DNA of 56,876 nucleotides from an uncultured beta proteobacterium (lineage in GTDB: Bacteria; Pseudomonadota; Gammaproteobacteria; Burkholderiales; Burkholderiaceae), in the NCBI GenBank assembly GCA_903846025.1, contig CAIMZP010000059.1, positions 79,916-136,791 on the forward strand, read 5' to 3'. Each line of letters starts with the position of its first letter. The stretch's first letter is position 1. Below are positions 49,193-56,876 of the stretch, in pieces. The notes under the pieces are model-generated. The model worked only from the letters and a program-made list of their open reading frames with translations, ran no database searches and was not told where the DNA came from. The position numbers and the translations under genes were made by a program.

Positions 49193-49425
49193 AGTTAAAC
49201 CTCAAAACCCTTGGGATTTTCTTGGTGGCAGGACTCCTATTAGTAGCTTGTTCTGAGCCTCCGGAAATTGCAGCCAAAGCAGCTAAGCGTCCAGATTTTG
49301 CGCCATATATGGGTGCGGATAATGGCTTCATGACCAAAAATTGGACTCCCGGAAACCTGCAGAGCTGGACGGAGGCGATTAATAAACGCAATCAGAATCA
49401 GTCTGAGTATTCGCGCGTTAAGTGA
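49189..49425 (+). CDS. Small lipoprotein between fdhB and fdhC
   Basis: The GTG at 49189 overlaps the fdhB stop. The 78-residue product has a clear lipoprotein signal (KLNLKTLGIFLVAGLLLVACS, lipobox LVAC). A short mature part follows with FAPYMGADNGFMTKNWTPG. It belongs to the operon by overlap and may be a small accessory subunit of the complex (inference). I know no named family. Confidence 0.75.
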   Translation: MKLNLKTLGIFLVAGLLLVACSEPPEIAAKAAKRPDFAPYMGADNGFMTKNWTPGNLQSWTEAINKRNQNQSEYSRVK

Positions 49426-49472
49426 TCAGTTAAACAACAATAAATAAAACGAAAACGTTTAAGGATATTTGT

Positions 49473-50528
49473 ATGAATCGATCATTCTCTAGTGTTAGCC
49501 GCTCTTGTGTCTTGACCCTAGGTCTTTCTTTCAGCCTGCTAAGTGGTATCGCTTTCGCAGCACGTGCTCCGATGGAGCCACTTCCAACCCCTAGCGGAAT
49601 TGATATTCCAGTGGGCTTGAAAAATATTTCAAATGGCACTCAGAATCAATCACAGCCAGCAAATAGCGCACCTGCAAGTGGTCCTATTTGGGAGTCAGCT
49701 AATAGCGACCCCCTCAACTATGTCAGTATTCCGGATAAGCAAGCTGGCGTATTAATTCAGAGGTCGGGTCAGCAATGGCGCCTCATTCGCAATGGTGTAA
49801 TTACTGTTTACGGTGCTTGGCTGTTGGCATTGGGCTTTTTTGGTATTGCCGCTCTGTATACCCTTAAGGGGAGCGTCAAATTATCCGAGCCACTTTCAGG
49901 ATTAATGATTAAGCGTTTTAGTGCGCTTGAACGGCTAGCGCATTGGGTAATGGCGTTTAGTTTTATTGCCCTTGCTTTTACCGGCCTGTTGATTCTTTAT
50001 GGTAAATATTTTGCAATGCCGCTGATGGGTGGCATTGCCTTCGGAAATTTCCTTTTTGTTTGTAAAAATATACATAATTTTTCAGGCCCACTTTTTACGC
50101 TCAGCATCATAGTTTTCTTTATTCTTTTTGTACGTAGAAATATTCCCGAAAAAGGCGATCTGCAATGGCTACTTGCTTTTGGTGGAATATTTGGCGGAAA
50201 GCATATTCCAGCTGGCTTTTTTAATATGGGTGAAAAAGTATGGTTCTGGTTTGGTATGGTGTTTCTGGGCGTAATTATTTCAGCCTCTGGTTTTGTACTT
50301 GACATGATCGTGCCATTTATGAATATCGAATACTGGCGTGGAACTATGCAACTAGCCAATATCGTCCATAGCTCCATGGCCCTTTTGATGACGACGATGG
50401 CAATGGGCCACATCTATATTGGTACTATTGGAATGCAAGGTTCGATTGATGGTATGAAAACGGGTTACGTAGATGCTTCATGGGCAAAAGAGCACCATGA
50501 AATCTGGTACAACAAGATTAATAAATAG
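49473..50528 (+). CDS. fdhC: Formate dehydrogenase cytochrome b (gamma) subunit
   Basis: The 351-residue protein has a signal peptide (to about AFAARA), a Pro/Ser-rich periplasmic stretch of roughly 80 residues and a di-heme cytochrome b561-like membrane domain with four or more helices. Histidines lie in RFSALERLAHWVMAFSF, KNIHNFSGPLF and NIVHSSMALLMT as heme-ligand candidates. It should transfer electrons to the quinone pool. Confidence 0.92.
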   Translation: MNRSFSSVSRSCVLTLGLSFSLLSGIAFAARAPMEPLPTPSGIDIPVGLKNISNGTQNQSQPANSAPASGPIWESANSDPLNYVSIPDKQAGVLIQRSGQQWRLIRNGVITVYGAWLLALGFFGIAALYTLKGSVKLSEPLSGLMIKRFSALERLAHWVMAFSFIALAFTGLLILYGKYFAMPLMGGIAFGNFLFVCKNIHNFSGPLFTLSIIVFFILFVRRNIPEKGDLQWLLAFGGIFGGKHIPAGFFNMGEKVWFWFGMVFLGVIISASGFVLDMIVPFMNIEYWRGTMQLANIVHSSMALLMTTMAMGHIYIGTIGMQGSIDGMKTGYVDASWAKEHHEIWYNKINK

Positions 50529-50538
50529 GGTTGAAGTC

Positions 50539-50826
50539 ATGAAAAAATCTATTGCCTTCACATTTTGTGCCGTATTGGCAGGTTCAGTTTTAGCTGCATT
50601 GCCTGCCCTTACTCCAGAGGCCCAGGAAGCTGCAAGCTTGGTAAAAGCCAAAACAGCATATGGCGATAAGGTTGGCGCCTATAAGCTGTGTCTAGCTCAA
50701 AATAAAGTGGCTGACGAATACAGGGCGGCCGGCACTCCAGCGCCCGCTACTTGTGTAGCGCCGCCTCCATTTGTGGCGCCCGATGCTACAGTAGCCCCCA
50801 CCACTCCAATGCCATTAACAAAGTAG
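50539..50826 (+). CDS. Small exported protein at the end of the fdh operon
   Basis: The ATG at 50539 gives 95 residues with a Sec signal (KKSIAFTFCAVLAGSVLA). A mature part follows with two cysteines (YKLCLAQNK and PATCVAPPP) and a Pro/Ala-rich tail. An in-frame ATG at 50473 lies inside fdhC. No family is recognised. It is 10 bases after fdhC and ends directly against the convergent ABC gene. Confidence 0.65.
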   Translation: MKKSIAFTFCAVLAGSVLAALPALTPEAQEAASLVKAKTAYGDKVGAYKLCLAQNKVADEYRAAGTPAPATCVAPPPFVAPDATVAPTTPMPLTK

Positions 50827-51528
50827 TTAATCGATTAATAATTCTTGATGTAGATAAAGTTTAGCCGCTGGTGTTTGAGGATTTGAGAAGAACGGACCTA
50901 CGGGTCCTTTTTCTTTTATTTCGCCTTGATCAATAAAGAGAATGTATTGTGCCAAACGTTGAACCTGTGCCAATTGGTGTGAAGTAAAAATCACATCAGA
51001 TTCTTGTTGTTTAAATTGTCGAATTATTTCTTCAACTTGCTCCGTTGTGTTGGGGTCTAAGTTTGCGGTAGGCTCATCTAGCAAAACTAAATTGGGTTTT
51101 TGCAACATAGCTCTACCGAGACAGAGTTTCTGCTTTTCTCCAGCGGATAATTTATGTGCTGGGCTGCTGGCTAAGTTGGTAAGACCGATTTGCCCTAAGA
51201 CGTATTCAATTTGAGTCGGTGTGATTGAGTGATCAGCATCCCTAACTAATCCTAGATTGGATCTTGTAGAGGCTTTAATCATGGGCGTGTGGTGAAGGAC
51301 AAAAGACGTTCTTGCAGGCGCAAACGAATATCTCACGCTGCCAGTATCGGGCTTAATCAATCCATTGAGGACCTTCAACAATGTCGTCTTACCCGCTCCG
51401 TTAGGTCCGATACAGGCTGTAATACGATCGGCTGGGATGATGGCATGGGGTATGTTTAGTATGGTTCTGCCGTTACTCTTGACGGTAACGTCTTTGAGTT
51501 CAATGAACCTTGTCAATTGATCAGCCAT
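50827..51528 (-). CDS. tupC: Tungstate/molybdate-type ABC transporter ATP-binding protein
   Basis: The 233-residue ATPase shows Walker A GPNGAGKTTLLK, a variant signature LSAGEKQKLCLG and Walker B NLVLLDEPTANLD. The start at 51528 overlaps the permease stop by eight bases. Together with the TupB-like permease it looks like a tungstate importer. The formate dehydrogenase next door needs a Mo or W pterin, which supports this. No binding protein gene is present in the window. Confidence 0.78.
   Translation of the reverse strand: MADQLTRFIELKDVTVKSNGRTILNIPHAIIPADRITACIGPNGAGKTTLLKVLNGLIKPDTGSVRYSFAPARTSFVLHHTPMIKASTRSNLGLVRDADHSITPTQIEYVLGQIGLTNLASSPAHKLSAGEKQKLCLGRAMLQKPNLVLLDEPTANLDPNTTEQVEEIIRQFKQQESDVIFTSHQLAQVQRLAQYILFIDQGEIKEKGPVGPFFSNPQTPAAKLYLHQELLID
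50894..50921 (+). terminator. Candidate terminator of the fdh operon inside the opposite ABC gene
   Basis: GGACC (50894-50898), loop TACG, GGTCC (50903-50907) is followed by TTTTTCTTTTATTT, a strong U-tract on the + strand. It is about 70 bases downstream of the last fdh-operon gene and lies within the 3' coding part of the minus-strand ABC gene. Confidence 0.6.
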
Positions 51529-52216
51529 AGCGACGCTCGGCAATCTGGCGGACCACAAAAGTAAATAAGTTGGCTAGTAAAACAATTGTTAATAAAATAA
51601 TACCCAACGCCAAAGCAAGGGGTAAATCACCTTTACTGGTTTCCAAGGCAATGGCCGTAGTCATGGTTCTGGTGGAGTGGTCAATATTTCCACCCACAAT
51701 CATCACGGCTCCCACCTCAGAAATTGCTCTAGCCAGGCCGGCAAGAATGGCGATGGTGAGTGAGAAACGACAGTCCCAAACGAGCCATTTGAGATAGGAG
51801 AATCTCGGAAGTTGTAGCGCTAGAAATGAATCTCGATGGATTCTCCAGGAATCTTCGAGAATTTGCCGGCTAAGCGCTGCAATTAAAGGGGTTGTGAGGA
51901 GTATTTGAGCTAGAGTCATACCCTTGATGGTGAAAAGCCATCCCCAAGTCCCCAAGGGCCCTGTTCGCGACAGTAGGAGGTAGACAACGACGCCAACGAT
52001 GACAGTAGGAACGCCCATGAGAGTATTCAGGGCCACAATGATGATTTTTTTGCTCTTAAATTCTTCTGTAGCCAAAAGAGCTCCTATGGGTAATCCAATT
52101 AACGCGCCAAAGAGCAGGGCTGTTGAGCTTACCTGAAGTGAAACGAGAACGATGCCCATTACCCCGGCATCTAAATGCATTAGAAGAGAAAAGGCGTCCT
52201 GAAAGGCTTTAAGCAT
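51521..52216 (-). CDS. tupB: Tungstate-type ABC transporter permease
   Basis: The 231-residue membrane protein has five or so helices. The permease signature RAISEVGAVMIVGGNIDHSTRTMTTAI is typical of TupB/WtpB-like permeases. The ATG at 52216 begins MLKAFQDAFSLLMHLD. A longer frame to 52255 adds a short unconserved lead. It is divergent from the BFD-like gene by 67 bases and overlaps the ATPase gene. Confidence 0.8.
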   Translation of the reverse strand: MLKAFQDAFSLLMHLDAGVMGIVLVSLQVSSTALLFGALIGLPIGALLATEEFKSKKIIIVALNTLMGVPTVIVGVVVYLLLSRTGPLGTWGWLFTIKGMTLAQILLTTPLIAALSRQILEDSWRIHRDSFLALQLPRFSYLKWLVWDCRFSLTIAILAGLARAISEVGAVMIVGGNIDHSTRTMTTAIALETSKGDLPLALALGIILLTIVLLANLFTFVVRQIAERRYG

Positions 52217-52283
52217 GCGCTCGATTCTATCAAGGCAATGGCAAAATAGACTCAATGCAACTCATTAGGCGAAATTTTGACCC

Positions 52284-52484
52284 ATGGCTGAAGTAATTTG
52301 TCTTTGTAATGAGGTTTTCGACGTCGATTTGCGCGAATACTTAGATACCCATCCTATTGATTCTATTGATGAGTTAAGGGAGCAAGCGTCTATTTGCAAT
52401 AAATGTATGCAATGTCAGGATTTGGTTGAAGGCGAAATCTATTTGGCTCGACTGCGTCGTCAGCGTAAAGAGAGGCAGTTTTAA
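52284..52484 (+). CDS. BFD-like [2Fe-2S] protein
   Basis: The 66-residue protein has cysteines arranged as CLC near the N-terminus and CNKCMQC later, resembling bacterioferritin-associated ferredoxin domains that bind [2Fe-2S]. The pattern ICLCNEVFDVDLREYL is typical. It overlaps the next gene by one base (TAATG). The exact redox partner is unknown. Confidence 0.7.
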   Translation: MAEVICLCNEVFDVDLREYLDTHPIDSIDELREQASICNKCMQCQDLVEGEIYLARLRRQRKERQF

Positions 52485-53236
52485 TGACGCAAATTAAGTC
52501 GGGAAGATTTAGCATCATGACTATAAATGTGCACAAGGGTTTATCCCCCTTACACAGGCGTTCTACGATTCATGAGTTGCGGGAAAAAATGCGCTCACAC
52601 CATCCTGATTTACTTTTTCTGCAAGAGGTTCAACAAGAACATAGAGGTCGTATTCAGCGTTTTGGACGCTGGCCCCTGACAGAGCTTACCCATTTTTTTT
52701 CTGAAGATTTTTGGCATGATTGGCATTACGGAAAGAATGTGGAGTATCCAGATGGTCATCACGGTAACGCTATTCTTTCAAAGGGCCCGCTATACAAAGG
52801 CGAAAACTATGATATTTCTGCTTATCGATTTGAGAGGCGCGGGCTTTTACATAGCGTAATGCAATTTGAGGGCACAAAGATACCAATTCATTGTTTCTGT
52901 GTACATTTAGCATTGTTTGAGCGAGGTCGCGAGCGACAGTTAGAAAAGATAATTCACTATATTAATATTTTGGCTAGTGATGGCCCAGCAATTGTTGCGG
53001 GAGACTTTAATGATTGGCGTAATCGTGTAGGCATCCCAATGCAAGATGCTGGTTTTAGCGAAGTATTTGAGGTGTTAACAGGATCGCCGGCTAAAACTTT
53101 TCCTAGTGTGCGTCCGGTATTTCCAATGGATAGGATTTATGTACGAGGCTTAAAAATTCATTCTGCAAATATTTTGCATGAATGGCTTAGGCTTTCTGAT
53201 CATCTGGGCATTACTGCGGAATTGGAGTTGTTATGA
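52484..53236 (+). CDS. Endonuclease/exonuclease/phosphatase family protein
   Basis: The 250-residue soluble protein has EEP-fold motifs: IMTINVHKG, LLFLQEVQQE (catalytic Glu), VAGDFNDWRN (Asp and Asn) and LSDHLGITAEL (final Asp-His). Substrates of this family range from DNA to phospholipids and phosphoinositides. The overlap with a cardiolipin synthase gene suggests a lipid link, as seen in many proteobacteria. Confidence 0.83.
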   Translation: MTQIKSGRFSIMTINVHKGLSPLHRRSTIHELREKMRSHHPDLLFLQEVQQEHRGRIQRFGRWPLTELTHFFSEDFWHDWHYGKNVEYPDGHHGNAILSKGPLYKGENYDISAYRFERRGLLHSVMQFEGTKIPIHCFCVHLALFERGRERQLEKIIHYINILASDGPAIVAGDFNDWRNRVGIPMQDAGFSEVFEVLTGSPAKTFPSVRPVFPMDRIYVRGLKIHSANILHEWLRLSDHLGITAELELL

Positions 53237-54708
53237 GTTTATTGGCCTATTTTCTAGATATATTTTTTCAATTTAACTTGGTTTGGTTGACGCCAATCCA
53301 CGCAGCGATTGTTATCGCTTTTTTTGTGCGCTTAATTTGGGTGAGAAGGCCTGTTGGAGTAGCTTTTGCTTGGCTATTGATTGTTATTTTATTGCCGCTA
53401 CTTGGAGTTGCTCTTTATGTACTGATCGGAGAGCGACCAGTAGGACGCAACCTCACAATAAAAATCAAGCGCATGAGCAAGAAATACAATGTTACCGTTG
53501 ACCAGATGCACCAACAATTTTTAGATGACCATAAGCATCTGCCTATCGAGGGCAAAGCCTTAAGTGTTTTAGCGGAGTCTAAAAATGGTTCGCCAGTAGT
53601 GGCTGGTAATCATATCGAGTTATATACAAACTCATTAGAAATATTGCAACAGTTTATTGCCGCTATTAATGGAGCTAAAAAAAGCCTACATCTTGAATTT
53701 TATATTTGGGCATTGGGGGGTGATGCTGACCAAGTTGGAGAGTCCCTTATTGCCGCATCTAAGCGTGGGATTGAGTGTCGTGTACTACTAGATTCACTAG
53801 GGAGTAAAGATTGGTTTAAGTCAAAATGGCCAGCGCGCTTCAGAAATGCTGGAATAGAGGTGACAGAGGCCTTACCCATTCAAATTGGTAGGTTTCAGTT
53901 TCGACGTGCTGATTTACGGCTACATCGAAAAATATTTGTGATTGATGGTGCCGTAGCATGGACTGGTAGCATGAATATGGTTGATCCACGGACCTTTAAG
54001 CAAGGTTCTGGTGTGGGTGAATGGATTGATGCCCTGATAAAAGTCGAAGGCCCAGTAGTTTCTCAGTTTGAGCTCACCTTTCTTTTTGATTGGAGTGTAG
54101 CCACTACTCGGATTACTCGCTTCGATGACCCAGAACCTCAAATTACCACTCGAGCTGGTGAAATGTTGGCGCAAGAATTTGCTTCAGGTCCAGTATATCG
54201 GGATGATATTTTGTATCAAGTCTTGCTTTCTGCAATTATGGATGCACGAAAAGAGTTAACTATTACTACCCCATACTTTGGCCCAGATGACGGCCTAATT
54301 CAGGCCTTGATGGCTGCCGCCAATAGAGGGGTCAATGTGACCTTAATTGTGCCCAAGCTCAATGATTCAACTTTAGTTGCATGGAGTAGCCGTAGTATTT
54401 ATTCAGACCTCTTGGGTGCAGGAGTAAATATTGCCGAATTTCATGGCGGCTTATTACACACTAAGAGCTTACTAATTGATAAGCGGATTGCAATTTTTGG
54501 CTCAGTAAACTTTGATCAGCGGAGTTTGCGTTTGAACTTTGAGATTAGTTTAATTGTCTATAACGAAGACTTCTGCGTACGATTGGAGGAGCTGATCGAT
54601 TCTTATTTAGAACGGTCAGATATGGTTAATCGAGCAATATGGGAAAAAAGGCCACGGTGGCGCATTCTTATGGAGAATGCGGCCCACCTCTTTTCTCCAA
54701 TGCTTTAA
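53233..54708 (+). CDS. cls: Cardiolipin synthase / phospholipase D family protein
   Basis: The 491-residue protein has two N-terminal membrane helices, then two PLD HKD motifs: HRKIFVIDGAVAWTG at His231 and HTKSLLIDKRIAIFG at His409. HLEFYIWALGG precedes the first. It probably condenses phosphatidylglycerol into cardiolipin at the inner membrane. The ATG overlaps the EEP gene stop (ATGA). Confidence 0.9.
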   Translation: MSLLAYFLDIFFQFNLVWLTPIHAAIVIAFFVRLIWVRRPVGVAFAWLLIVILLPLLGVALYVLIGERPVGRNLTIKIKRMSKKYNVTVDQMHQQFLDDHKHLPIEGKALSVLAESKNGSPVVAGNHIELYTNSLEILQQFIAAINGAKKSLHLEFYIWALGGDADQVGESLIAASKRGIECRVLLDSLGSKDWFKSKWPARFRNAGIEVTEALPIQIGRFQFRRADLRLHRKIFVIDGAVAWTGSMNMVDPRTFKQGSGVGEWIDALIKVEGPVVSQFELTFLFDWSVATTRITRFDDPEPQITTRAGEMLAQEFASGPVYRDDILYQVLLSAIMDARKELTITTPYFGPDDGLIQALMAAANRGVNVTLIVPKLNDSTLVAWSSRSIYSDLLGAGVNIAEFHGGLLHTKSLLIDKRIAIFGSVNFDQRSLRLNFEISLIVYNEDFCVRLEELIDSYLERSDMVNRAIWEKRPRWRILMENAAHLFSPML

Positions 54709-55889
54709 ATTGCTCCCGCAGAGCGCATTTTTTCGATCTCATTTAACGGGATGCCGATTTCAGTAAGAATGGCATCGGTATGCTCCCCTACAGCAGGTAT
54801 GGGATCCATGCGGTAAGTGTAGCTATCGTTTGAGCCTGGAGGAAGCATTGCTGGAATTGGTCCACCGGGTGAAGCCACCTCAACCCAACGATTGCGAGCT
54901 CGAAGTTGGTCATGTTTCCATAGCCCTGACATGTCATTAAGTTGTGCATTGGCAATTTGAGCAATGTCGAGCTTGGCAATCACCTGCTTCGTGGAGAGTT
55001 TGCTAAAGCATGCATCGATGATGGCAAGTAATTGCTCGCGTTTTTCATTGCGCTTGAAGTTTTTATCAAACCGATCATCTTTTGCTAAAGCCTCATCTTC
55101 CAAAACGACCTGACAAAACTGATCCCACTCTCGGTCATTTTGCAGTCCGAGCATGACTGTGCCACCATCCCCTGTTTTAAAAGGGCCATAGGGGTAAATT
55201 GTAGCGTGAGAAGCCCCATTTCTTGATGGAGGTGCAGCGCCTTCATAGGCGTAATACAGTGGATAGCTCATCCATTCAGCTAAGGATTCCAGCATTGAGA
55301 CGTCAATTGCTGAACCTTTGCCAGTTTTACCGCGCTGTAATATGGCGGCCAAAATATTACTATAGGCATACATGCCAGCAGCAATATCGGCAATTGAGTT
55401 GCCTGCTTTACTTGGTGTTTCTAGGGTTCCAGTAACCGATAAAAATCCAGCCTCGCTTTGAATGAGGAGGTCATAAGCTTTTTTATCTCGATAGGGCCCA
55501 TCATTGCCATATCCAGAGATGTCACACAAAATCAATTGAGGATTTTCTAGATGCAATAGCTCTGTAGTTAACCCCATGCGTGCTGCAGCCCCAGGGGCCA
55601 GATTTTGAACTAAGACGTCCGCTGTTTTGAGAAGTTTCTTTAACGCTTTTAAAGCTTCAGGTTGCTTTAAATCGAGTGTCAAACTTTCTTTAGAGCGGTT
55701 AACCCATACAAAATGGGAGGCCATGCCATTGACGCGCTCATCGTAGCTACGCGCAAAATCTCCGGCACCGGGCCTCTCCACTTTAATTACACGAGCTCCC
55801 AGATCCGCCAATTGACGGGTGCAGAATGGGGCGGCAATAGCATGCTCTAGTGATACAACAGTAATTCCATCTAAAGGGCGAATACTCAT
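54705..55889 (-). CDS. Class III CoA-transferase (CaiB/BaiF family)
   Basis: The 394-residue protein begins RPLDGITVVSLEHAIAAPFC, typical of family III CoA-transferases. The catalytic Asp is expected in KKAYDLLIQSEAGF, and GSAIDVSMLESLAEWM follows. It moves CoA between carboxylic acids, and the acids cannot be named. It lies nine bases after the acyl-CoA dehydrogenase gene, so the two likely act on the same acyl-CoA pathway. Its 3' end overlaps that of convergent cls by four bases. Confidence 0.87.
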   Translation of the reverse strand: MSIRPLDGITVVSLEHAIAAPFCTRQLADLGARVIKVERPGAGDFARSYDERVNGMASHFVWVNRSKESLTLDLKQPEALKALKKLLKTADVLVQNLAPGAAARMGLTTELLHLENPQLILCDISGYGNDGPYRDKKAYDLLIQSEAGFLSVTGTLETPSKAGNSIADIAAGMYAYSNILAAILQRGKTGKGSAIDVSMLESLAEWMSYPLYYAYEGAAPPSRNGASHATIYPYGPFKTGDGGTVMLGLQNDREWDQFCQVVLEDEALAKDDRFDKNFKRNEKREQLLAIIDACFSKLSTKQVIAKLDIAQIANAQLNDMSGLWKHDQLRARNRWVEVASPGGPIPAMLPPGSNDSYTYRMDPIPAVGEHTDAILTEIGIPLNEIEKMRSAGAI

Positions 55890-55898
55890 AAGATTTAT

Positions 55899-56876
55899 TT
55901 AGAATGAACGAGGTAAACCGAGAACATGCTCAGCAATATATGAGTAAATCAAATTTGTAGAGATTGGCGCCACTTGATACAAGCGGGTTTCTCGAAACTT
56001 ACGCTCCACATCATATTCAGTAGCAAAGCCAAAGCCACCATGAGTTTGTAGACAAACATTGGCTGCCTCCCAGGACGCTTTTGCTGCTAAGTATTTCGCC
56101 ATATTTGCCTGGGTACCGCAAGGTTGTTTGGCATCGAACAATTCGCATGCCTTAAAGCGCATCAGGTTAGCCGCCTCAGTTTCAATATAGCTATCTGCAA
56201 TCGGAAACTGAATGCCTTGATTCATGCCAATGGGGCGATCGAAGACAACTCGATCATTGGCATAGCGCCTCGCCTTATTTACAAACCAATAGGCATCTCC
56301 AATACATTCTGCGGCAATGAGTGCGCGCTCAGCATTTAAGCCGTCGAGGATATATTTAAAACCTTGACCTTCTTCGCCAATGAGATTTTCTGCTGGAATT
56401 TCTAAATTATCAAAAAAAACTTCATTCGTTTCATGATTAACCATATTGGCAATAGGACGAATCTCCATCCCCTTACCAATCGAATCTTTGAGGTTAACGA
56501 TAAAAATTGACATTCCTTCGGACTTTTTCTTTACCTCTGCCAGTGACGTTGTCCGCGCCAGGAGAATCATAAGATCTGAATGTTGAATGCGAGAAATCCA
56601 GACTTTTTGCCCATTCACTACATACTTATCACCCTTTTTTACTGCGGTTGTTTTCAGTTTGGTAGTATCAGTACCGGTACTTGGCTCAGTAACGGCCATG
56701 GTCTGAAGACGAAGCTCCCCAGTCGCAATTTTGGGTAAATATAATTTTTTTTGGATCTCTGAGCCGTGGCGAAGCAATGTGCCCATGTTGTACATCTGGC
56801 CATGGCAAGAACCAGCATTACCGCCCGAGAAATTTATCTCTTCCATGATTACGGAGGCCTCTGTGAGACCTAGGCC
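55899..56876 (-). CDS. Acyl-CoA dehydrogenase, C-terminal part (5' end outside window)
   Basis: The frame is open to the window edge, so the 5' end is missing. The visible 325 residues include QTMAVTEPSTGTDTTKLK (FAD/substrate loop), GQKVWISRIQHSDLMIL and QTHGGFGFATEYDVERKFRE. The usual YEGT motif with its catalytic Glu is replaced by YQVAPISTNLI, so the base must differ from that of medium-chain enzymes. It probably oxidises a short or unusual acyl-CoA. It is cotranscribed with the CoA-transferase. Confidence 0.88.
   Translation of the reverse strand, partial: GLGLTEASVIMEEINFSGGNAGSCHGQMYNMGTLLRHGSEIQKKLYLPKIATGELRLQTMAVTEPSTGTDTTKLKTTAVKKGDKYVVNGQKVWISRIQHSDLMILLARTTSLAEVKKKSEGMSIFIVNLKDSIGKGMEIRPIANMVNHETNEVFFDNLEIPAENLIGEEGQGFKYILDGLNAERALIAAECIGDAYWFVNKARRYANDRVVFDRPIGMNQGIQFPIADSYIETEAANLMRFKACELFDAKQPCGTQANMAKYLAAKASWEAANVCLQTHGGFGFATEYDVERKFRETRLYQVAPISTNLIYSYIAEHVLGLPRSF

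Overview
The window looks like a chromosomal segment of a free-living betaproteobacterium of the Burkholderiaceae, most like Polynucleobacter. The evidence is the moderate GC content, the very compact layout with many stop/start overlaps and GTG or TTG starts, and the gene order frr-uppS-cdsA-dxr-rseP-bamA-skp-lpxD-fabZ-lpxA-lpxB-rnhB. Other pointers are QueE of the CX14CX2C type and a formate dehydrogenase cluster with DUF3305 and DUF3306. The genus assignment is inference from gene content, not from a database search. I see no tRNA, rRNA, insertion sequence, CRISPR array or prophage. No gene-free stretch reaches 300 bases.

Layout. 1-12233 (+): a housekeeping run for ribosome recycling, isoprenoid and phospholipid precursors, outer-membrane assembly, lipid A synthesis, RNase HII and an rRNA/tRNA methyltransferase. 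12244-15579: divergent ppsR/ppsA, phosphoenolpyruvate synthase and its regulator. 15654-19817 (-): a four-gene operon of circularly permuted ATP-grasp, alpha-E protein, transglutaminase-like protein and the proteasome-like peptidase Anbu, preceded by an inverted-repeat region resembling NtrC sites. 19923-21176: smpB divergent from ratA and rnfH. 21202-24298: guaB-guaA. 24335-27703: an unusual radical SAM protein followed by two tandem paralogous exported proteins. 27732-30965: queE, queD, tadA, an S66 carboxypeptidase and a SOUL protein. 30997-37426: rlmJ and an envelope/glycan cluster (PAP2, GT9, flippase-like protein, GT39, DUF3047). 37442-40012: copA and a CopZ-like chaperone. 40170-41261: the Mrp/ApbC Fe-S carrier.

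41268-50826 (+) is a respiratory formate dehydrogenase cluster. It encodes DUF3305, DUF3306, a polyferredoxin, a TorD-like chaperone, a small Tat protein, the catalytic subunit (cysteine instead of selenocysteine), the Fe-S subunit, a small lipoprotein, the cytochrome b subunit and a small exported protein. A perfect FNR-type box lies just before the Tat protein. A tungstate-type ABC permease and ATPase converge on this cluster, which fits supply of W or Mo for the enzyme's pterin cofactor. 52284-54708 holds a BFD-like protein, an EEP-family hydrolase and a cardiolipin synthase. 54705-56876 (-) holds a class III CoA-transferase and an acyl-CoA dehydrogenase that runs off the window.

The least ordinary parts are the Anbu operon with its possible nitrogen-type control region, the CX4CX2C radical SAM protein with two paralogous exported partners, and the formate dehydrogenase accessory set with its FNR-like box.
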